From: Variovorax sp. DXTD-1
GTDB lineage: Bacteria; Pseudomonadota; Gammaproteobacteria; Burkholderiales; Burkholderiaceae_C
Reading direction: 5' to 3'
Length of the DNA stretch: 64,000 nt
Assembly (NCBI RefSeq): GCF_003984625.1
Contig: NZ_RWKH01000003.1
Coordinates: forward strand, 186,001-250,000
Shown here piece after piece: positions 53,715-61,751 of this stretch (position 1 is the first letter of the stretch; each line of letters begins with the position of its first letter). Both the position numbers and the translations under genes were made by a program. The notes beneath the pieces are model-generated. The model was not told the DNA's origin, made no database searches, and saw only the letters and a list, made by a program, of their open reading frames with translations.

Positions 53715-54344
53715 ATGAATTCACTCAACCTTGCCCTTTTCGACGCACTCGCCGCGGGCTTCTCTCCCTCCCCCACGCTGCTGTGGTTTGCATCGGCAAT
53801 TGCGCGGGGCTCGTCGTGGGCATGCGCGGCCATTCTTGCCTGGGTGGCATGGCGCCGTCCCGCGCAGTGCATCAGCGTGCTGGCCGTGCTGGCCGCCGGA
53901 GGTGCCGCTTCGCTGATCTCGCACGAGATCGCGGCTTCGGTCGGTATGCCGCACCCCTTCATGGTGGGACTGAGCCCCGCCCATGTGCCGCACGGCGCGC
54001 GGGCGGGCCTGCCCAGCACTCACGCCTCGGTGATGTTCACCATGGCTTTCATGCTGCTGCTGCAGCGCGGACTGCGTGACGTGGGGCTGCTCGTTCTTGC
54101 CGTGGCCTCGGTCACGGCGTGGTCGCGCATTTATGCGGGCATCCATTTTCCGTTCGACATTGCGGCCGGCGCGCTGCTTGGCGCGTGCATTGCCGGGGCA
54201 CGGCTCGCGCTTCATGCGGCGGGACGCAAGTTTGCCCGCGCACCCACTGCCGCGCTGGCGTGGCCACTGCGCGCATTGGCAGCCGGCACGGCGGGCCTGC
54301 GCTGGTGCTGGTGTTCGGCTTTGCCGCGGCATGGATCGGGCTGA
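53715..54344 (+). CDS. PAP2-family phosphatase (undecaprenyl-diphosphatase-like)
   Basis: A 209-residue integral membrane protein. The PAP2 phosphatase motifs are present: PSTHASVMFTM and SRIYAGIHFPFDIAAG, the latter with the catalytic His-Asp context. Length and helix pattern fit BcrC/YbjG-type enzymes that dephosphorylate undecaprenyl diphosphate in the inner membrane during envelope polymer recycling. The last about 20 residues are low in similarity to anything expected, because they overlap the start of the next gene in another frame. Substrate is inferred from the family. Confidence 0.88.
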   Translation: MNSLNLALFDALAAGFSPSPTLLWFASAIARGSSWACAAILAWVAWRRPAQCISVLAVLAAGGAASLISHEIAASVGMPHPFMVGLSPAHVPHGARAGLPSTHASVMFTMAFMLLLQRGLRDVGLLVLAVASVTAWSRIYAGIHFPFDIAAGALLGACIAGARLALHAAGRKFARAPTAALAWPLRALAAGTAGLRWCWCSALPRHGSG

Positions 54345-54919
54345 ATACACCCGGGTCGATCGGGCCGGCGGTCCTGGAGGAAAGCGGACCGGTCGAGAAA
54401 AGCACGGTTCTCCTGTACCTTGCCGCGGCGGCATGCCTGGCGGCGGTGCGGGTGGCATCGCTGTCGAGGCTGGACAGGACCGCCATCTGCATCGTGCTTG
54501 TTGCCTTTGCCGCGCGCGAAGCGGACGGGCATCTGGCGCACCACGGCAGCCTGGTCTTTGCGCCGATCGCCGTGGCCGGCGCATGGCTCGCAAGGCGCGC
54601 CTGGTCTTCGCGCGGCGCGTTGCGCGCATGGTGGCAATGGCGGCCGGAAGCCACCACCCTGCTGACCTTTGCCGCAGTGATCGGGACCGCGATCGTTCTG
54701 GACCAGCTACCCGCGGTGCTTGCGGACCAAGACGCCCTCGGCGCCAGGTCCACGGGCCTGTACCGCTACCTGGTGCTCAGCTTCGAGGAGGTTCTGGAAC
54801 TGGCGCTGCCGGTCCTCGCGCTGCTGGGCATCGTACAGGCGAGGTGGGGTGGGAACCGGGGCGCCAACGGTGCCAACCACCCAACACGCGCGGCACTTTC
54901 CGCGCGGGCCGGTTCATAG
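54305..54919 (+). CDS. Polytopic membrane protein, unknown function
   Basis: About 204 residues with roughly five to six hydrophobic helices. Conserved-looking polar spots are FAAREADGHLAHHG and, near the end, SFEEVLELALPVLALLG. I recall unnamed membrane proteins with a similar RExDxH plus EExLEL layout, but no function is known to me. No ATG is available; GTG codons at 54305 or 54311 are the likely starts, overlapping the PAP2 gene by about 40 bases and suggesting coupled translation. A reading from 54119 would run antiphase through the PAP2 gene and is rejected. It is probably cotranscribed with the phosphatase. Confidence 0.62.
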   Translation: MLVFGFAAAWIGLNTPGSIGPAVLEESGPVEKSTVLLYLAAAACLAAVRVASLSRLDRTAICIVLVAFAAREADGHLAHHGSLVFAPIAVAGAWLARRAWSSRGALRAWWQWRPEATTLLTFAAVIGTAIVLDQLPAVLADQDALGARSTGLYRYLVLSFEEVLELALPVLALLGIVQARWGGNRGANGANHPTRAALSARAGS

Positions 54920-54927
54920 AATGCCGC

Positions 54928-55808
54928 ATGGAAACCCGGCAGATGCGTTGTATCGTGGCGATCGCGGAGGCCGGCAGCCTTACCCGCGCCGCCGAAAATC
55001 TCGGCCTTGCGCAACCCGCATTGACGCAGATGCTGAACCGGCTCGAAAACGAAGTCGGCACCAAGCTCTTCACGCGCACGCGTCGCGGCGCCGCCCTCAC
55101 CGAGGCAGGGCTGGCCATCGTCGACGATCTGCGGGCCAGCCTCGCCTACGGTGATGCGGCGGCCGAACGCGTTCGCGCCATGGGCGCCGGACGCGCGGGC
55201 CGCCTGACCATCGGTTTTGTGACCCACGCGGTGTATGAAGTGCTGCCGCGCGCGCTGCGGCGGCTGCGCGAGGCCTATCCGCAACTCGACATATCTCTGC
55301 GCGAGATGAGCAACGCGGAGCAGGTCGAGGCGCTCGAGGGCGGCCGAATCGACATCGCGCTGCTGCATCCGCCCGTGGCCGTGAATGCGCGCGTGCACGA
55401 GAAGCGCTCGGCGAAGAACTACTGGTGGCGGCCGTGCCCGCCTCGCATCGGATCGGGGTCGATGGCTGCGTTTCGCTGGCAGACATTGCCGCGCACGGGC
55501 TGGTGTGGTTTCCCAGCCTGCAGATGTCGGCATTGCGCACCCAGGTGCTGGCGGCGTTTCGCGCGGCCGGGCACGAGGTGCACATCGTGCAGGACGCCAA
55601 CCGCACGCTGACCGTGCTGTCTTGCGTGGCGGCGGGGCTGGGCTGGTCGCTGCTGCCGAGTTCGGTTCGCGCGCTTCGGCATGAAGGCGTGCGCTATGCC
55701 GAAGTGCGCGACGGTGCGGGGCTTCCGCCTTTCGAGCTTGCCGCGATGTGGCTCGCGCGGTCGCGCCCGACCTTTGCGGACGCCTTTGCCGAGATGCTTG
55801 CCGCCTAG
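54928..55808 (+). pseudogene. LysR-family regulator broken by a -1 frameshift
   Basis: The first frame from ATG 54928 gives a complete LysR N-terminus (AGSLTRAAENLGLAQPALTQMLNRLENEVG, then the effector domain to RIDIALLHPPVAV). Around 55390-55420 this frame becomes nonsense, while the frame one base back continues with sensible LysR sequence (ELLVAAVPASHRIG ... LTVLSCVAAGLGWSLLPSS) to a stop at 55808. A single-base loss in that interval explains both. The two parts together have the normal LysR length (about 293 residues). It is either a recent pseudogene or a sequencing error. It converges with the Bug-type gene, overlapping its end by four bases. Confidence 0.85.
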
Positions 55809-56791
55809 TCCAGTTCGATCTTGTTGGTCTTGGCGACCTGCGTCCACTTGGCGATTTCGGCGCGCCGGAACGCATCGAGCTCGGCCGGGTTGGAACCGAT
55901 CACTTCGGCGCCCATGCCTTCCAGGCGCGTGCGGACTTCAGGGTCGCGCACCACGGCGGCCAGTTCCTTCGACAGCCTGTCGACCACGGCCGCGGGCGTT
56001 CCGGCCGGAACGAACACACCGTTCCATTCATAGACCTCGTAGCCCGCGAGCCCCGATTCAGCCACCGTCGGAATTTGCGGCATGACCGGCGAGCGCGCCT
56101 TGCCCGTGACCGCGAGCGCGCGCAGCTTGCCGCCCTGGATGTACTGCAGGCTCGACGCAAGGCTTGCGAAGAACACCGGCACCTGGCCCGCCATGACATC
56201 GGTGAGCGCGGGGCCGCCGCCCTTGTAGGCCACGTGCGTCATGCGCACGCCGGCCATGGCGCTGAAGAGTTCCGCTGAAAGGTGCTGCGCCGAGCCGTTG
56301 CCCGAAGACGCATAGTTGATGTGCTCGGGCTTGGCCTTCGCCTGTGCCATGAGGTCCTTCACGCCCGTGATCGTCGCGGAGGGGTTGACCACGAGCACGT
56401 TGGGCACGCGCACCAGCAGCGAAACCGGCGCCAGGTCGCGCAGCGTGTCGAACGGCATCTTGCTGCGCAGCGCGGGGTTCTGCGAATGGTTGGATGCGTC
56501 GAGCATGATCGTGTAGCCGTCGGCCGCGCTCTTGGCCACGAGGTCGCCGCCAATGGCGCCGCCCGCGCCGGCGCGGTTGTCGATCACCACCGGCTGCCCG
56601 AGCCGGGCCGACAGCTTGGGCGCGATGACGCGCGCCACCACGTCGACCGTGCCGCCCGGCGGGTAGGTCACGATCATCTTCACCGGCTTTGCCGGCCAGG
56701 CCTGCGCCGCGGCGCTCAAGGCAGTGACGAGAAGTGCCGTGCCGACGCAGGCAGCCGGGATCCATGCGCGCAATGCGCTGTGTACTTTCAT
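55805..56791 (-). CDS. Bug-family tripartite tricarboxylate transporter binding protein
   Basis: A 328-residue periplasmic substrate-binding protein. After the signal peptide (ending SAAAQA) come the Bug-family signatures: WPAKPVKMIVTYPPGGTVDVVAR, QPVVIDNRAGAGGAIGG, and INYASSGNGSAQHLSAELF. Bug (TctC-like) proteins are very abundant in Comamonadaceae and Bordetella and bind carboxylates or other small acids, often as orphans without the TctAB membrane parts; none is visible here. The ATG overlaps the stop of the amidohydrolase gene by four bases, so the two are one operon and the ligand may be a substrate or product of that enzyme. An upstream in-frame extension to 56872 lacks a ribosome site. 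Confidence 0.93.
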   Translation of the reverse strand: MKVHSALRAWIPAACVGTALLVTALSAAAQAWPAKPVKMIVTYPPGGTVDVVARVIAPKLSARLGQPVVIDNRAGAGGAIGGDLVAKSAADGYTIMLDASNHSQNPALRSKMPFDTLRDLAPVSLLVRVPNVLVVNPSATITGVKDLMAQAKAKPEHINYASSGNGSAQHLSAELFSAMAGVRMTHVAYKGGGPALTDVMAGQVPVFFASLASSLQYIQGGKLRALAVTGKARSPVMPQIPTVAESGLAGYEVYEWNGVFVPAGTPAAVVDRLSKELAAVVRDPEVRTRLEGMGAEVIGSNPAELDAFRRAEIAKWTQVAKTNKIELD

Positions 56792-57699
56792 GATGTCTCC
56801 TTGGAAAAACGGAACAGCGCTGCCGGGGTCTCGGCCAGGATGCAGCGCCGCGCTTCGGGGTCGGAAATCCACTCGTCCAGCACCGCCAGCGTGTGCGGGT
56901 AGCTCGTGTGTTCCCGGTGTTCGGTATGGGGCCAGTCACTGCCCCACAGCAGGCGCTGCGGGCCCGCCGCGTCGATCAGCGAGCGTGCGGCCCGGCGGGC
57001 GTCGGCGCCGGCAGGGTCTGGCCAGTTGCGGTAGGCGGCCGACAGCTTGACCCAGGTGCGGCCTTTTGCCGCCGCGCGCAAGAGCCAGTCGAAACCGGCA
57101 TCGGCAGCCGTGCTGCCGCCAGGCCGTCCGAAATGGTCGACGACGAGCCTGCAGCCGGCATCGAGCACCGGCTGGCATGCCGCCGCCAGGTCGTGCGAAG
57201 GCCGGTGCACCTCGACATGCCAGTCGAGGCTGCGCACATGCTGCAGCAGGTCCTGCCACGCGAGCTGAGAGAAATCGGGCAAGGGCAGGCCCATGAGGTT
57301 GAGGCGGATGCCGCAGATGCCCGCATCGGCAAGCACGCGCAATTCGGCAACGGGCGTCTCGGGTGCGACCACGGCAACGCCGCGCAAGCGATCCGGGCAG
57401 GCGCGCAACGCGCCAAGCATGAAGCTGTTGTCGGTGCCCAGGAAGCTGGGCTGGACCAGCAGCGCATGCGAGAGGCCATGCGCATCCAGCAGGCCCAGGT
57501 ATTCAGCAGGCGTGGCGTCGTAGTCCGGCGCGTGCCGGCGCTGCGGGGCGAGCGGCAGGTTGCTCAGGAAGACATGCGCGTGGCTGTCGACAGCACGCAC
57601 GCCGCCGCCCGCTGCAGTGCGGCGTTGCGGTGCTTCTTGCGGATACTTCGGCGTGAACAGGTGCGTCTCCTGAAGGGAGACGGAAGTATCGGCATGCAA
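56788..57699 (-). CDS. Amidohydrolase family 2 (TIM-barrel metal-dependent hydrolase)
   Basis: A 303-residue protein of the Amidohydrolase_2 group (lactonase / decarboxylase-like enzymes). Metal and catalytic residues are visible as DSHAHVF (HxH), HVEVH, VDHFGRP and LLWGSDWPHTE. Such enzymes hydrolyse lactones (for example 2-pyrone-4,6-dicarboxylate or sulfomuconolactone types) or decarboxylate aromatic acids; the precise substrate cannot be read here. The gene is directly followed by a Bug-type binding protein with a four-base overlap, a common uptake-plus-catabolism pair in this family of bacteria. The ATG at 57699 is used; the first 30 residues are poorly conserved-looking and a shorter start is possible. 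Confidence 0.88.
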   Translation of the reverse strand: MHADTSVSLQETHLFTPKYPQEAPQRRTAAGGGVRAVDSHAHVFLSNLPLAPQRRHAPDYDATPAEYLGLLDAHGLSHALLVQPSFLGTDNSFMLGALRACPDRLRGVAVVAPETPVAELRVLADAGICGIRLNLMGLPLPDFSQLAWQDLLQHVRSLDWHVEVHRPSHDLAAACQPVLDAGCRLVVDHFGRPGGSTAADAGFDWLLRAAAKGRTWVKLSAAYRNWPDPAGADARRAARSLIDAAGPQRLLWGSDWPHTEHREHTSYPHTLAVLDEWISDPEARRCILAETPAALFRFSKETS

Positions 57700-57791
57700 G
57701 CGCGGGCACGGAATGCCTGCGCCTGTTGTTTAGTGATAACGGCAGCTTATGAAAGCGCCCTCGCGCATCCATGCGCCGAGTGGCGATGCGT

Positions 57792-57992
57792 TCAAGGCTT
57801 CGGGTGCACGAACGGCCGAGCCTTCTGCAGGAAGACCTTGTGCACCGCATCCAGCTCTTCGAGGTCGCGCTGCAGCGCCGATTTGTCATACGGCTTGCCG
57901 GCGGCGATGTCGGTCATCCACCGGTCGTATTTGTCTCGCTGGCTGCGCCACTCCTCGTACGCAACGCGCAGCTCGTCCCATTGAACAGTCAT
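57792..57992 (-). CDS. Small helical protein of unknown function (66 aa)
   Basis: A 66-residue soluble protein, rich in Trp, Asp, Lys and Arg, probably a helical hairpin (VAYEEWRSQRDKYDRW, then LQRDLEELDAVHKVF). There is no signal peptide and no motif I recognise. Its ATG lies 20 bases after the PfpI-family stop on the same strand, so the two are likely cotranscribed. A much longer in-frame reading upstream would run antisense through the PfpI gene and the tRNA-Asp gene and is not credible. Confidence 0.7.
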   Translation of the reverse strand: MTVQWDELRVAYEEWRSQRDKYDRWMTDIAAGKPYDKSALQRDLEELDAVHKVFLQKARPFVHPKP

Positions 57993-58012
57993 GGCGACAA
58001 CAGCAGGCCCGG

Positions 58013-58570
58013 TCAGGCGTGCGCGTGGGCGTAGGCAAAGAGCCGGACCATTTCGCGGTCGAACGCCGGCAGGTCCTTCGGGCCACGGCTGGTCACCAGA
58101 TTGCCGTCGACCACCACGTCGTTGTCCACCCACTTGGCGCCGGCGTTCTTCAGGTCGGTGCGCAGCGAAGGCCACGAAGTCATGGTGCGGGCCTCGACCC
58201 CCTTGGCCTCGATGAGCGTCCACGGGCCGTGGCAGATGGCGGCAATCGGCTTGTGGGCCTTGACGAAGTCCTGCACGAAAACCACGGCCTGCTCGTTGAT
58301 GCGCAGCGCATCGGGGCTCATCACGCCGCCGGGCAGCAGCAGTGCGTCGAACTCGTGCGCGGCCGCCTGCGCAAGCGGGATGTCGACGGTGAAGGTATCG
58401 GCCGGGTCGCCGTGCCTGGAGCCGCGCACCCGGTCGTTCTTGGGCGACACGATCTTCGTTTCCGCACCCGCGGCTTCGAGGGCCTTGCGGGGATCGGTCA
58501 TTTCGGACTGTTCGAAGCCGTCCGTCACGAGAATGGCGACCTTCATACCTTCGAGTTGGTGCTTGTTCAT
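58013..58570 (-). CDS. PfpI/DJ-1 superfamily protein (YhbO/YraA-like)
   Basis: A 185-residue protein of the PfpI subgroup of the DJ-1 superfamily. VAILVTDGFEQSEMTDP opens the chain, LLLPGGVMSPDALR follows, and the nucleophile Cys is in AAICHGPWTL (nucleophile elbow followed by His). Members of this group have been described as proteases, chaperones or glyoxalase/deglycase-like stress proteins; the exact activity is debated. AAAGGAATCAC precedes the ATG at good spacing. It is followed by a 66-residue gene of unknown function. Confidence 0.93.
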   Translation of the reverse strand: MNKHQLEGMKVAILVTDGFEQSEMTDPRKALEAAGAETKIVSPKNDRVRGSRHGDPADTFTVDIPLAQAAAHEFDALLLPGGVMSPDALRINEQAVVFVQDFVKAHKPIAAICHGPWTLIEAKGVEARTMTSWPSLRTDLKNAGAKWVDNDVVVDGNLVTSRGPKDLPAFDREMVRLFAYAHAHA

Positions 58571-58698
58571 GTGATTCCTTTCGTCGGTGTGCATGACCAA
58601 GAAACCAAAGTACAGGCCCCTGCGGATCGACCGGTCGGCACGCGCCGGTTCGCCGTGTCGGACAAACCGCGCTGCTGACGATTTGGAGCACAAAGCAA

Positions 58699-58733
58699 AA
58701 AGCCCCTGTAGCAGAAACTGCTACAGGGGCTTG
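58699..58733 (-). terminator. Intrinsic terminator of the tRNA operon
   Basis: A perfect 15-bp stem (58700-58714 with 58718-58732) and three-base loop is followed on the minus strand by TTTTTGCTTT. It lies a few bases past the 3' end of tRNA-Asp, so it ends the Ala-Glu-Asp tRNA transcript. Confidence 0.92.
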
Positions 58734-58737
58734 AGTT

Positions 58738-58814
58738 TGGCGGAGTGGACGGGACTCGAACCCGCGACCCCCGGCGTGACAGGCCGGTATTCTAACCAAC
58801 TGAACTACCACTCC
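58738..58814 (-). tRNA. tRNA-Asp (GUC)
   Basis: The minus strand folds as a full cloverleaf: acceptor GGAGUGG pairing with CCACUCC, anticodon loop CUGUCAC giving GUC, T-arm GGGUUCGAGUCCC, and an encoded CCA end. It is the last of three tRNAs transcribed together. Confidence 0.97.
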
Positions 58815-58883
58815 TGGTAGACAACGTTCACTCCTTGCGGAGCCGAGTGTTGACAACTCGTGCCTGCTTCACTTGCATGAAAC

Positions 58884-58959
58884 TGGCGACCCTACGGGGA
58901 TTCGAACCCCGGTAGCCACCGTGAAAGGGTGGTGTCCTAGGCCTCTAGACGATAGGGTC
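58884..58959 (-). tRNA. tRNA-Glu (UUC)
   Basis: The minus strand gives acceptor GACCCUA pairing with UAGGGUC, anticodon loop CUUUCAC giving UUC, T-arm GGGGUUCGAAUCCCC, and an encoded CCA. It lies between tRNA-Ala and tRNA-Asp, close to the gene for its own synthetase, gltX. Confidence 0.97.
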
Positions 58960-59013
58960 AAAACCTTAGGAACCGTGCTGCGATCAGCACTTATCTTCTT
59001 CTCGACACTTTGA

Positions 59014-59089
<76 letters not shown>

Positions 59090-59109
59090 GTGTGGGTGTC
59101 GAGCCTCGA

Positions 59110-59140
59110 ATTATAGACCGAAAAATCAGGCCCTTTTCAG
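59110..59140 (-). promoter_or_regulatory. Promoter of the tRNA Ala-Glu-Asp transcript
   Basis: On the minus strand a perfect TATAAT (59110-59115) lies about 20 bases before the tRNA-Ala 5' end, at the very end of gltX. A weak -35 candidate, CTGAAA, is at 19 bases spacing. A G+C-rich discriminator follows, as is usual for stable-RNA promoters. Confidence 0.65.
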
Positions 59141-60514
59141 ACGCTCTACAACTTTTTCACGAGAAAAAATTGCGAGCACCGAGTCGAGGGATGGCGTCTG
59201 CGGTGTTCCCATCACAAGGACGCGAACCGGCATGGCCAACACGGGCATTTTCACAGAATGGGCGGCCAGAACTTCCTTGATGGCCGCGGCGATCGAAACT
59301 TTTTCCCACGGCACGTTCGCGAGCTTCTCGGCGAGCGTGGCAATGACGGGCTTCACCGCATCGGTAACGTGCTGCGTGCGATCGGCTTCGCTCGGCGTCA
59401 CGTCCGCATAGAACGCAGCGGCCCAGTCGGCCAGTGCAACCGTGGTTTCGCAGCGATCCTTGAAGAGCGCGCAGATGGCAGCAAGGCGATCGTCGGCCTC
59501 GATGCCGCGCTTCTTCAGCTGCGCAGCCACCAGCAGTGCGAGCTCCGCATCGGCCTTGGCCTTGATGTACTGCGCATTCACCCACGCGAGCTTCGCGGCG
59601 TCCCACTGGGCGGGGCTCTTCGACAGGTGCGAGCCGTCGAACCAGCTCACCATCTGCTCGCGCGTGAAGAGCTCGTCGTCGCCGTGGCTCCAGCCGAGGC
59701 GCGCCAGGTAGTTGAGCATGGCCTCTGGCAGGTAGCCGTTCTCTTCATACGCGGTAACGCTCACGGCGCCGCGGCGCTTGGAGAGCTTTTGCCCGTCGTC
59801 GCCGAGGATGACCGGCACATGGCCGAACTGCGGCAGCGGCGCGCCCAGCGCGCGAAAGATGTTGATCTGCCACGGCGTGTTGTTGATGTGCTCGTCGCCG
59901 CGGAACACGTGCGTGATGGCCATGTCCCAGTCGTCGACCACCACCGCAAAGTTGTAGGTGGGCACACCGTCGGGCCGCAGGATGATGAGGTCGTCGATCT
60001 CGCGGTTGTTGATGGTGATCTCACCCTTGACGAGGTCGTTCCAGGTCACGTCGCCTTCGGGCGGATTGCAAAAACGCACGACCGGCGGCACACCTTCGGG
60101 CACTGGCGGCAGCACCTTGCCCGGCTCAGGGCGCCAGCGGCGGTCGTACAGCGTCTTTTCGCCGCGCGCGCGTTGCGCCTCGCGCATTTCATCGAGCTCG
60201 GCCGGTGTGCAGTAGCAGTGGTAGGCCGTGCCGGCCGCGAGCATCTGCGCGATGACTTCGCGGTAGCGCTCCAGGCGCTGCATCTGGTAGATCGGGCCTT
60301 CGTCGTAGTCGAGGCCGAGCCAGTGCATCGAAGCCAGGATCTGGTCGGTCGAATCCTGCGTGGAGCGGGCCACGTCGGTATCTTCGATGCGCAGCACGAA
60401 CTCGCCGCCGTGGTGGCGCGCATAGGCCCATGAATAAAGCGCGGTGCGCGCCGTGCCCAGGTGAAGAAAACCCGTGGGGGACGGAGCGATGCGGGTGCGA
60501 ACTTTGCCGGTCAT
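59126..60514 (-). CDS. gltX: Glutamate--tRNA ligase
   Basis: A 462-residue class I aminoacyl-tRNA synthetase that charges tRNA-Glu. The HIGH-type signature is [14 protein letters not shown] near residue 15, and the KMSKS-type signature is KLSKRRG near 243. [10 protein letters not shown] and [22 protein letters not shown] are family-typical. Length is normal for bacterial GluRS. It starts eight bases after the metZ stop, so it ends a housekeeping operon, and it is followed by the tRNA cluster that contains tRNA-Glu. Confidence 0.97.
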   Translation of the reverse strand: MTGKVRTRIAPSPTGFLHLGTARTALYSWAYARHHGGEFVLRIEDTDVARSTQDSTDQILASMHWLGLDYDEGPIYQMQRLERYREVIAQMLAAGTAYHCYCTPAELDEMREAQRARGEKTLYDRRWRPEPGKVLPPVPEGVPPVVRFCNPPEGDVTWNDLVKGEITINNREIDDLIILRPDGVPTYNFAVVVDDWDMAITHVFRGDEHINNTPWQINIFRALGAPLPQFGHVPVILGDDGQKLSKRRGAVSVTAYEENGYLPEAMLNYLARLGWSHGDDELFTREQMVSWFDGSHLSKSPAQWDAAKLAWVNAQYIKAKADAELALLVAAQLKKRGIEADDRLAAICALFKDRCETTVALADWAAAFYADVTPSEADRTQHVTDAVKPVIATLAEKLANVPWEKVSIAAAIKEVLAAHSVKMPVLAMPVRVLVMGTPQTPSLDSVLAIFSREKVVERLKRA

Positions 60515-60522
60515 GGGATCGA

Positions 60523-61743
60523 TCAGGATTTCAGTGTGCTCAGGCCACGAAGCAGGTCGGCCTTGATGTCGTCGATGTACTCGAGGCCGACCGCGACGCG
60601 AATGAGCCCCTGGCTGATGCCGGCGGCTTGGCGCTGCACTTCGGTCAAGCGGCCGTGCGATGTGGTGCCGGGGTGCGTGATGATGGTCTTGGTGTCGCCC
60701 AGGTTGGTGGCGATGCTCACCACGCGCGTGCTGTTGATCACGTGGAAGGCATTGGCGCGCGCCGTTTCCGGATTGCCGCCGACCACGTCGAACGACACCA
60801 CCGCCCCGCCCTGCCCCGACTGCTGGCGCATGGCCAGTTCATGCTGGGGATGCGAGGCAAGGCCGGGGTAGTAGACGCGCGCAACGCCGGGCTGCGTTTC
60901 GAGCCACTGCGCCACGGCCAGCGCATTGGCGCACTGCGCCTGCATGCGAATGCCGAGCGTTTCGAGGCCCTTGAGCACCACCCACGCATTGAACGGCGAC
61001 AGCGCCATGCCGGCCGTGCGAACCACGGGGCCGAACACATCGACGATGAGCTTCGACGGACCGCAGATCGCGCCGGCCATTACGCGGCCCTGGCCGTCGA
61101 GGTACTTGGTGCCGGAATGAATGATGAGATCGGCGCCCAGTTCGGTCGGTCGCTGCAGCGCGGGCGTGCAAAAGCAGTTGTCGACCGCAAGCAGCGCGCC
61201 GCCGCCATGCGCCAGATCAGCCAGCGCCCGGATGTCGCACACCTCGGTCAGCGGATTGGTCGGCGTTTCGGCGAACAGCAGCTTGGTGTTCGGCTTCAGG
61301 GCCGCGCGCCATTCCGCCACGTCGGTCTGCGAGACGAAGGTGGTCTCGACGCCGAACTTGGCGAACTCCTTGCCGAACAGGTTGAGCGTGGAGCCGAACA
61401 CCGAACGCGAGCAGATCACATGGTCGCCCGCCTTGAGCAGGCCCATGCACATCATGAGGATGGCGCCCATGCCGGTGGAAGCGCCGATGGCGGCTTCCGT
61501 GCCTTCCATGGCTGCAAGGCGCTGCTCGAAGCTGGTGACCGTGGGGTTGGAAGTGCGCGAGTAGGTAAAGCCCGCCTCGGTGCCGGCAAAGCGGCGCGCC
61601 GACGTTTCGGCGTCGGGCTGTACAAAGCCGCTGGTCAGGAACAGCGCTTCGGAGTGCTCGCCGTGCTGACTGGGCGCCAGCCCGGTGCGCAGCGCGAGCG
61701 TGTCGCGATGCAGTCCGGGCGGCAGGGTTCGTTCATCGGTCAA
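60523..61743 (-). CDS. metZ: O-succinylhomoserine sulfhydrylase
   Basis: A 406-residue Cys/Met-metabolism PLP enzyme (gamma-elimination family). It has FVYSRxSNPT-type [30 protein letters not shown], and the PLP lysine in [16 protein letters not shown] near 212. MetZ makes homocysteine directly from O-succinylhomoserine and sulfide. No ATG fits: the first in-frame start after the purF stop is TTG at 61743, giving [10 protein letters not shown], with GAGAGC upstream; it lies eight bases from purF. Cystathionine gamma-synthase is the main alternative, but purF-metZ adjacency is typical of betaproteobacteria and supports metZ. Confidence 0.92.
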   Translation of the reverse strand: MTDERTLPPGLHRDTLALRTGLAPSQHGEHSEALFLTSGFVQPDAETSARRFAGTEAGFTYSRTSNPTVTSFEQRLAAMEGTEAAIGASTGMGAILMMCMGLLKAGDHVICSRSVFGSTLNLFGKEFAKFGVETTFVSQTDVAEWRAALKPNTKLLFAETPTNPLTEVCDIRALADLAHGGGALLAVDNCFCTPALQRPTELGADLIIHSGTKYLDGQGRVMAGAICGPSKLIVDVFGPVVRTAGMALSPFNAWVVLKGLETLGIRMQAQCANALAVAQWLETQPGVARVYYPGLASHPQHELAMRQQSGQGGAVVSFDVVGGNPETARANAFHVINSTRVVSIATNLGDTKTIITHPGTTSHGRLTEVQRQAAGISQGLIRVAVGLEYIDDIKADLLRGLSTLKS

Positions 61744-61751
61744 TTCAGCTC

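Noticed and set aside
54119..54311. ATG-initiated extension of the membrane protein after the PAP2 gene
   Set aside because: The added 60 residues are the PAP2 coding sequence read in a different frame (Cys/Arg/His-rich), so the start must be a later GTG.
57792..58856. 354-residue reading of the 66-residue gene's frame
   Set aside because: It would run antisense through the PfpI gene and across the tRNA-Asp gene and its terminator. Only the last 66 residues look like a real protein.
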